DNA of 64,000 nucleotides from Desertimonas sp963786985. GTDB taxonomy: Bacteria; Actinomycetota; Acidimicrobiia; Acidimicrobiales; Ilumatobacteraceae. Under the pieces are notes generated by a model, which was not told the DNA's origin, did not search any database, and was given only the letters and a program-made list of their open reading frames with translations. A program made the position numbers and the translations under genes. Below are positions 58,522 through 64,000 of the stretch, piece after piece (position 1 is the first letter of the stretch; every line of letters begins with the position of its first letter). The stretch lies in NCBI GenBank assembly GCA_963786985.1, contig CAWBBL010000007.1:62001-126000 (forward strand), read 5' to 3'.

Positions 58522-59223
58522 ATGCTCCTGGCCGAGCTGGAGGTGTGGCACACCCGCCCGCTGGCACCGACGCGCCGCGTCGCCCTCGGCCATCTCGTGC
58601 TCCCGGCCGACCCGCCGCCGGGGTTCGGCGGACTGCTCCTCGGCGCCGTCATCGCCGCGCACATCGACGAGGTGGACGACGACCTGATTCCCGATGTTCA
58701 CCGCCTGATCGGCCAGGTCGAGCTGGGGGAGCGGATCGTCCAGCCGCGGTTGCGACACCGCTTCCAGATCGACCGCCATGGCCTCGGTCGGTCGCTCCAC
58801 CAACTCAACGGCGATGGCGAGGAGCTGAGCTTCCAGTTCGACAGCCGCGGCTCGCCGATGTCGATGGTCCTCGGGGCGATCTACGCCGTCGAGCGGCTGG
58901 CTCCGAACAGCCGCCTGACGATCGCCCCGCTGCTCCACCAAGCGATGCGCTGGCGGGGTCCGGTCGGTCCGGCGTTGATCACCCACCTCGCCGGGACAAC
59001 CGCGGTTCCGCTCTCGGCGCTGGCCGATCCGCGAGCGTGGGCGATGGACGTCCTCGGCTTTCCTGTCGGCTCGCCAATGCCGACTCGCCGCCAGTTGACG
59101 GCCAAGTTCCGCCAGCGAATGCGCTCGGTACACCCCGACCACGGCGGTGACCAAGCGGACGCCGCCAAGGCGATGCACGACCTGGCGACAGCCCGCCAGA
59201 TCCTCACCGAGGTGGCGAAGTGA
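58522..59223 (+). CDS. protein with C-terminal J domain
   Basis: 233 aa from ATG 58522, six bp after the previous stop. The first 160 residues are unrecognised alpha/beta sequence. The last 55 follow the J-domain pattern: T-R-R-Q-L-T-A-K-F-R-Q-R-M-R-S-V-H-P-D-H-G-G-D, with the H-P-D that stimulates DnaK, then A-A-K-A-M-H-D-L-A-T-A-R-Q-I-L. Unlike DnaJ there is no Gly/Phe or zinc region and the J domain is at the C-terminus, suggesting a dedicated DnaK recruiter. The stop overlaps the next start (GTGA). Confidence 0.75.
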   Translation: MLLAELEVWHTRPLAPTRRVALGHLVLPADPPPGFGGLLLGAVIAAHIDEVDDDLIPDVHRLIGQVELGERIVQPRLRHRFQIDRHGLGRSLHQLNGDGEELSFQFDSRGSPMSMVLGAIYAVERLAPNSRLTIAPLLHQAMRWRGPVGPALITHLAGTTAVPLSALADPRAWAMDVLGFPVGSPMPTRRQLTAKFRQRMRSVHPDHGGDQADAAKAMHDLATARQILTEVAK

Positions 59224-59795
59224 CGGCACGGTCGGGAACGCTGCTGCTCTTCCCCGGAGCGGGCAGTGGCCGCGATCAGCCGACCCTGGTGCGGGTGGAT
59301 GCGGCGGTCAGCGCGCGCTCCGGATGGTCGACGGTGCGCGCCGACTTCCCATACCGCAAGGCTGGTCGACGCGCTCCGGACAAGCCCGAGGTGCTGATGG
59401 CCGCCGTTCGTGAGGAGTTGGCGGCGATCGGCAGTCGCCGCAACGTCGTCATCGGTGGACGCTCGATGGGTGGGCGGATCTGCTCGATGGTCGCCGCCGG
59501 TGTCGATGGGCTGGCCGCGCCGAAGCGGCTGCTCGGAGTCGTCACGATCTCTTATCCGCTGCATCCCCCCGGCAGGCCGGAGCGGCTGCGCATCGAACAC
59601 CTTCCACAGGTATCGGTGCCGTGGCTGTTCGTCCATGGCACGCGCGACCCGTTCGGCTCACCGGAAGAGTTGCAGCAGTGGACGAGGACGATCAGTGGGT
59701 CGGTGACCCACCACTGGCTCGACGGTGGCCACGACCTCAAGGGCCAAGACGCCGCGGTCGCTGCGGTGGTTGCCGAGTGGCTGGGCGCCCTGTGA
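59220..59795 (+). CDS. alpha/beta hydrolase (Tex30/KANL3-like)
   Basis: 191 aa; its GTG overlaps the previous stop (GTGA at 59220). It opens L-L-L-F-P-G-A-G-S-G-R-D-Q, has the nucleophile Ser in V-I-G-G-R-S-M-G-G-R-I-C-S, D in V-H-G-T-R-D-P-F-G and His in D-G-G-H-D-L. The short dienelactone-hydrolase-like fold without a cap domain is typical of this subfamily, whose substrates are unknown. It is the third gene of the 57815-59795 cluster. Confidence 0.85.
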   Translation: MTARSGTLLLFPGAGSGRDQPTLVRVDAAVSARSGWSTVRADFPYRKAGRRAPDKPEVLMAAVREELAAIGSRRNVVIGGRSMGGRICSMVAAGVDGLAAPKRLLGVVTISYPLHPPGRPERLRIEHLPQVSVPWLFVHGTRDPFGSPEELQQWTRTISGSVTHHWLDGGHDLKGQDAAVAAVVAEWLGAL

Positions 59796-59830
59796 TCCGG
59801 GCGGCCGCGGCGTTGCCGCGGTGCCCAGTG

Positions 59831-59907
59831 GATCTGGGCGGCCAAACCCGCGGAATCCGGACCGCCGGCCGCCCAGGTCGGGAAGTGGACCGAAGGCCGC
59901 CCAGATC
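59831..59907. terminator. bidirectional terminator hairpin
   Basis: GATCTGGGCGGCC (59831-59843) and its exact reverse complement (59895-59907) lie between the convergent ends of the hydrolase (59795) and the DedA gene (59923). The loop holds another GGCCGCCCAG copy at about 59868-59877. Confidence 0.55.
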
Positions 59908-59922
59908 GAGTGAGCTGGTGAA

Positions 59923-60543
59923 CTACTCGGCGTGGCCCGGGCGCAGCCTGGTCCAGGCGAACCAGGCGATGCCGACGACGATCAGGGCGATCACCACGTA
60001 CTGGACGACCGAGATGATCGGCTCGACGTCCTCCCAGTTGTCGCGCAGCACGTAGCCGGCGGTGACCAGCGCGGCGTTCCAGATCAACGAGCCGATCAAC
60101 GTCAGCACGAGGAACCGCACGAGGTTCATCCGGCGGAAGCCCGCCGGGATCGACACCAGCGAGCGCAGCAGCGGCACGCATCGGCAGATCAGCACGGCAC
60201 GATCGGCATTGTCGTCGAACCATCCCTCGGCGCGGCGCACGTCAGCCGGCGTGAGCCGGAACCACTTGCCGTAGCGCAGGAGGAAGCTGTCGAGGCGATC
60301 CGGGCCGATCCAGGCCGCGATGCCGTAGAGCACGATGGCGCCGAGCAGCGACCCGACGGTCGCCGCGGCGATCATCCCGGGCAGCGTGGCCCCGCCGTCG
60401 CGGGCGACGAAGCCGGCGAAGGGGAGGATGATCTCCGAGGGAATCGGCGGAAAGACGTTCTCGAGGGCGACGAGCAAGGCGACACCGATGTAGCCGAGCG
60501 AGTCGACGACGTCGGTGACCCAATCGGCCAGCCCCGAGAACAT
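59923..60543 (-). CDS. DedA family membrane protein
   Basis: 206 aa. Family blocks: L-G-Y-I-G-V-A-L-L-V-A-L-E-N-V-F-P-P-I-P-S-E-I-I-L-P-F-A-G-F near residue 20-45 (E and the acidic pair), G-S-L-L-G-A-I-V-L-Y-G-I-A-A-W-I-G, and C-R-C-V-P-L-L-R-S-L-V-S-I-P-A-G near 115-135 with the paired Arg. Five to six helices. DedA proteins are polyprenyl-phosphate or phospholipid scramblases/flippases; recycling of undecaprenyl phosphate is likely, in line with the WecA-like enzyme elsewhere in the window. Its start is 8 bp after the hppA stop, so they may be co-transcribed. Confidence 0.9.
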   Translation of the reverse strand: MFSGLADWVTDVVDSLGYIGVALLVALENVFPPIPSEIILPFAGFVARDGGATLPGMIAAATVGSLLGAIVLYGIAAWIGPDRLDSFLLRYGKWFRLTPADVRRAEGWFDDNADRAVLICRCVPLLRSLVSIPAGFRRMNLVRFLVLTLIGSLIWNAALVTAGYVLRDNWEDVEPIISVVQYVVIALIVVGIAWFAWTRLRPGHAE

Positions 60544-60550
60544 CGGTCGG

Positions 60551-62914
60551 TCAGCCGACGGTGGCTTCGAGCTTCGCCGCTGGCGCTGCTGGCGTCGACA
60601 CCGCAGCGATCCCTTCGGTCTTGCGCGACGAATACACGATCGAAGCGATCAACACGACCCCGGCGATTCCGGCGATGCCGAACCGGGCCGCATTGTCGTC
60701 GGTCTCCAGGTTGATGATCGCTGGGAGCATCAACAGCGACACCAGGTTCATCACCTTGATCAGCGGGTTGAGCGCCGGGCCGGCGGTGTCCTTGAACGGG
60801 TCGCCCACCGTGTCACCGATGACCGCCGCCTTGTGGGCCTCCGAGCCCTTGCCGCCGTGGTTGCCGTCTTCGATGAACTTCTTGGCGTTGTCCCACGCTC
60901 CACCGGAGTTGCTGAGGTAGTTGGCCATCAGCTGGCCGGTGAGGATCACCGCGGCGAGGAAGCCGCCGAGGGCCTGCCAGCCGATGCCGAAGCCGACCAT
61001 GACGGGGGTCAGCACGGCGAGCAGCGCGGGTGTTGTGAGCTCGCGCAGCGAGGCGGCGGTGCAGATGTCGATGACCGGGCCGTAGTCGGGCTGCTTCGTG
61101 CCGGCCATGATCTTGCCGTCGGCGAACTGGTCGCGGACCTCACGGACGACGACGCCGGCGGTCCGGCCGACGGCGCGAATGGCGATGGCCGAGAACAGGA
61201 ACGGCACCGCCCCGCCGATCAGCAGGCCGATGAAGATCTTCGGGTCGGCGACGTTGATCTGCAGTTCGACCTCGTCGAAGATGCCGCGGCTGGTCTCCTG
61301 CAACCTTTCGATCACGCTGGTGTCGAGCAGTTCGTTGCCGGCCGTCTCGATGAAGCTGGCGAACAGCGCGACGGCGGCGATCACCGCCGAGCCGATGGCA
61401 AAACCCTTGGTGACAGCCTTGGTGGTGTTGCCGACGGCGTCGAGGCTGACCATGATCCGCTCCGGCTCGCCGTGGAACTCGCCGGACATCTCGGCGATGC
61501 CGGCGGCGTTGTCGCTGACCGGGCCGAACGTGTCCTCGGACACGATCACGCCGGTCGTGGCGAGCATGCCCATGCCGCACAGGGCGACGAGGTACAGCGA
61601 GAACTGCAGGTTGCCGCCACCGAGGGCCAGCGAGACGGCGATGGCAATGGCGATCGCGATGACGGCGTAGACCGAGCTCTCCATGCCGATCGAGGTGCCG
61701 GACAAGACGACCGTGGCCGGACCGGTCTCCGCCGAGTCGGCGATCTCCTGCACCGGGCTGTGGTGCGTGCTCGTGTAGTACTCCGTCAGGCGGCTGACGA
61801 GCTGGGCGAGGACGAGGCCGATGGCCACGGCGCCGAAGCACTTCCAGCCGGCATTGTCGAAGTCGTTGCCGACGTAGAACAGGGAGACGAGCAGGGTGCC
61901 GACGAGGGTCAGCGAGCCGGCGGTGAGAAAACCGCGGTTGATCGGCTTGAGGGCGTTGGTCTCGCCCTGCTTGGCCTTCACGGCGAAGACCCCGGCGATC
62001 GAGGCGATGACGCCGATGGCCCGGGCGGCGAGCGGGAACACGAGACCGAGCGCCGGGTTGGCGCCGATCGAGTTGAAGGCGGCGACGCCGAGGATGATCG
62101 AGGCGACGAGGGTGACCTCGTAGCTCTCGAACAGGTCGGCGGCCATTCCGGCGCAGTCGCCGACGTTGTCGCCGACGTTGTCGGCGATCGTCGCCGGGTT
62201 GCGCGGGTCATCCTCGGGAATCCCCGCCTCGACTTTGCCGACGAGGTCGGCGCCGACGTCGGCGGCCTTGGTGAAGATGCCGCCGCCGACGCGCAGGAAC
62301 AGGGCGAGCAGCGAACCTCCGAACCCGAAGCCGACGAGGATCGCCGAGCTCGTGTTCTGGAAGAAGATGATGATCAACGTGGCGCCGAGCAGGCCGAGGC
62401 CGACGGTGAACATGCCGGCGACGCCGCCGGTGCGGAATGCCACGGTGAGGGCGTCGGCGAGGGTGCCTGTGCGGGCCGCCTCGGCCGTGCGGACGTTGCC
62501 ACGAGTGGCCAGGGTCATGCCGATGTAGCCGGTGAAGCCGGACGCCAGACAGCCGAGGACGAACGCCCCCGTGCGGAAGGCGCCTGACTGGGCGAAGCTG
62601 AGCGCTTCGGTACCGTCGGTCTTGGTGATCGCCGTCGACGTGACGAACACGACCACCGCCAGCGGCACGAGGATCATGGCGATCGTGCGGAACTGGCGCT
62701 TGAGGTAGGCCCAGGCGCCTTCCTGGATCGCCCCGGCGATCTCGCGCATCTTCGGCGTGCCCTCGTCGTAGGCCATCACCGACCTGGCGAGGTAAAAGCC
62801 GACGCCGATCGCCAGCAGGGCGGCGGCGACGGACAGCCACAGGACGGTCCACTCACCGCCGGCAAGGACGAACTCCTGCCATCCACCCTCGGATCCGAAC
62901 AGTGCTAGCTCCAC
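60551..62914 (-). CDS. hppA: membrane H+-translocating pyrophosphatase, K+-independent type
   Basis: 787 aa, 15-17 hydrophobic helices. Substrate-site blocks: G-A-D-L-V-G-K-V-E-A-G-I-P-E-D-D-P-R-N-P-A-T-I-A-D-N-V-G-D-N-V-G-D near residue 225-260, G-N-T-T-K-A-V-T-K-G-F-A-I-G-S-A near 500 and D-T-V-G-D-P-F-K-D-T-A-G-P-A-L-N near 700. The Lys in N-T-T-K-A replaces the Ala of K+-dependent enzymes, marking this as K+-independent. It uses pyrophosphate hydrolysis to pump protons. Start ATG 62914, facing left toward dedA. Confidence 0.97.
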   Translation of the reverse strand: MELALFGSEGGWQEFVLAGGEWTVLWLSVAAALLAIGVGFYLARSVMAYDEGTPKMREIAGAIQEGAWAYLKRQFRTIAMILVPLAVVVFVTSTAITKTDGTEALSFAQSGAFRTGAFVLGCLASGFTGYIGMTLATRGNVRTAEAARTGTLADALTVAFRTGGVAGMFTVGLGLLGATLIIIFFQNTSSAILVGFGFGGSLLALFLRVGGGIFTKAADVGADLVGKVEAGIPEDDPRNPATIADNVGDNVGDCAGMAADLFESYEVTLVASIILGVAAFNSIGANPALGLVFPLAARAIGVIASIAGVFAVKAKQGETNALKPINRGFLTAGSLTLVGTLLVSLFYVGNDFDNAGWKCFGAVAIGLVLAQLVSRLTEYYTSTHHSPVQEIADSAETGPATVVLSGTSIGMESSVYAVIAIAIAIAVSLALGGGNLQFSLYLVALCGMGMLATTGVIVSEDTFGPVSDNAAGIAEMSGEFHGEPERIMVSLDAVGNTTKAVTKGFAIGSAVIAAVALFASFIETAGNELLDTSVIERLQETSRGIFDEVELQINVADPKIFIGLLIGGAVPFLFSAIAIRAVGRTAGVVVREVRDQFADGKIMAGTKQPDYGPVIDICTAASLRELTTPALLAVLTPVMVGFGIGWQALGGFLAAVILTGQLMANYLSNSGGAWDNAKKFIEDGNHGGKGSEAHKAAVIGDTVGDPFKDTAGPALNPLIKVMNLVSLLMLPAIINLETDDNAARFGIAGIAGVVLIASIVYSSRKTEGIAAVSTPAAPAAKLEATVG

Positions 62915-63147
62915 GATGTCTCCTGCTTACGCGCGGCCGCTCTGCCGCCCGTTCCGGTGAGGGCCCGGGGCTCGACTCCTGGGCACGGCCCAGACCCCGG
63001 CACCCGGGCACAGCGGCGGCAAGAATACTCCCTCCGCCGTCGCCCTCCTACCTGTCGGTAACCAGACCATGATCGGTCGTGCCAGATCTCCGGAGGCCTG
63101 GCGGCGGAAACCGACGCTGGGGCCCCGAAGAATGCTCCAGGGTTGGG

Positions 63148-64000
63148 TCAGGTCTGCTCGAGGGTGAGCACAAGAGCGTTACCCGGAGGCCCGCGCAGCA
63201 GCGCTAGATCGTTGGCCGCCCACTGCGGCGGTGTCGCATCCGTCGGGACGAACGGGATCCGCAACTCGAGCAACTGGTGGTCGCCGGTGGACGGCTCGAG
63301 CAGGGCAAAGGCCAGCTGATCGCCGTCGCGGTAGGCCACCAGCCCGGTGTCACCGGTTGGAGACAGCCCGGCTGGCGTGACCGGCCAGGCGAGCGTGAAC
63401 CCCTCGGCCGATTCGTCGATGCTGACGTCGTCCGAGGGCACCGCGGCGCCAGTGTCCGGGTCGACGTTGAGAATGGGGTGCGTCGATCCATCCAAGCCGG
63501 CGGTCCAGAACCTCGTCACCGTTGGATCACCTGCTTGACCGACCAGGACCAGCGAGACCAGCGACAGGCTGTCGCCGCGGGCCCCGGCGATCGCCGCCCC
63601 CGGCAGCTCCTCCTCGGAGCTGTCGAGCTTCAGACGGCTCGGCGTGCCGCCGTCGAGCGCGACGCGCCAGATGCCGTTCGCCGAATCCTCGACGTCGACG
63701 GCAGTCTGGGCGTACAGGATCGTGTCGTCGGCCAACCAGTGCATCGGTGTCCAGACGGCGAACGGCTCGTCGACATCGAGGCGGTGGATGGGGACCGGAT
63801 CTCCGCCACCACGGTCGACGCGCATGATCGTCGTCGATCGAGAGTCGCCGTCGCCGACCGGGCTGCGCACGAAGGCCAACTGGCTCCCGTCCGGCGACCA
63901 CGTCGGCGCGATGTCGATCGGCGTGGCGGTCGGCGCGTCGAGTAGCGAGCCCGCGTAGCCATCCTCGGTGAGGTTGGCGAGCTCGGCGTCGGCCACGTCG
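63148..64000 (-). CDS. TolB/PD40-like beta-propeller protein (partial, N-terminus outside window)
   Basis: The frame runs off the right edge; the first ATG in the window (63996) is probably internal. 283 visible residues. PD40-type blades: I-A-P-T-W-S-P-D-G-S-Q-L-A-F-V-R near residue 30, T-T-I-M-R-V-D, W-L-A-D-D-T-I-L-Y-A, G-I-W-R-V-A-L-D-G-G-T-P near 110. The W-S-P-D-G-x-x-(I/L)-A-F motif is the blade signature of WD40-like beta propellers in TolB and prolyl-oligopeptidase-type proteins. Possibly a secreted lipoprotein; the N-terminus would decide. Confidence 0.7.
   Translation of the reverse strand, partial: DVADAELANLTEDGYAGSLLDAPTATPIDIAPTWSPDGSQLAFVRSPVGDGDSRSTTIMRVDRGGGDPVPIHRLDVDEPFAVWTPMHWLADDTILYAQTAVDVEDSANGIWRVALDGGTPSRLKLDSSEEELPGAAIAGARGDSLSLVSLVLVGQAGDPTVTRFWTAGLDGSTHPILNVDPDTGAAVPSDDVSIDESAEGFTLAWPVTPAGLSPTGDTGLVAYRDGDQLAFALLEPSTGDHQLLELRIPFVPTDATPPQWAANDLALLRGPPGNALVLTLEQT

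Noticed and set aside
60515..62587. A 690-codon plus-strand frame opposite hppA
   Set aside because: Gly/Asp/Glu/His-rich antisense shadow of a clearly real gene.
1..64000. tRNA, rRNA or riboswitch genes
   Set aside because: I scanned the intergenic regions by eye and saw no tRNA-like cloverleaf or conserved RNA motif; a covariance-model search would be needed to exclude small RNAs.

Overview
This is a GC-rich (roughly two-thirds G+C by eye), gene-dense chromosomal segment from an actinobacterium. An F420-type LLM oxidoreductase, DinB proteins, an MMPL transporter, SARP and LuxR-type ATPase regulators, and many short TANNNT boxes 6-9 nt upstream of start codons without a Shine-Dalgarno sequence (leaderless genes) all fit Actinomycetota. 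The ATP synthase operon with separate b and b' genes and a very short epsilon suggests a deep lineage such as Acidimicrobiia; that placement is inference. I saw no rRNA, tRNA, CRISPR array, intact insertion sequence or prophage.

Layout. 0-7.3 kb: mixed small enzymes (PNPOx end, YihY, ABM, a nucleotidyltransferase/BON/metallophosphoesterase operon, DUF1254, VOC, LLM oxidoreductase). 7.5-10.4 kb: three neighbouring minus-strand secreted proteins, all frameshifted as read. 10.6-16.5 kb: a LuxR-ATPase regulator, DinB and MMPL. 17-21.5 kb: secreted Cu/Zn SOD divergent from an ABC exporter / ECF sigma / membrane protein operon. 21.7-31 kb: MOSC and CGNR genes sharing an inverted-repeat operator, then accessory genes with decayed remnants (HEPN fragment) and frameshifted ALDH and NAT genes. 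31-38 kb: MOSC, methyltransferase, a pectinacetylesterase-like protein, nucleoside hydrolase, thiolase and rpiB. 38-44 kb: a 1085-aa ATPase-TPR-SARP regulator, glyA and a WecA-like glycosyl-1-phosphate transferase. 44.2-52.5 kb: the complete F1Fo-ATP synthase operon. 52.7-55.2 kb: an ECF sigma factor fused to a zinc-binding anti-sigma domain, a membrane helix and a long repetitive extracellular tail. 55.3-64 kb: NhaA, GlpX, a J-domain/hydrolase cluster, DedA, a K+-independent H+-pyrophosphatase and a partial TolB-like protein.

How it works together. The right half is an ion and energy block: proton-translocating ATP synthase, H+-pyrophosphatase and Na+/H+ antiporter, next to core carbon metabolism (GlyA, RpiB, GlpX) and undecaprenyl-linked glycan initiation. 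The left half is accessory and regulatory.

Caution. At least ten single-base frame breaks are visible, including one in the essential atpD at a C run, while several very long genes are clean. Many of the apparent pseudogenes may therefore be consensus indel errors. The most unusual items are the ECF/anti-sigma/repeat fusion and a 27-bp motif repeated at junctions inside the atp operon.
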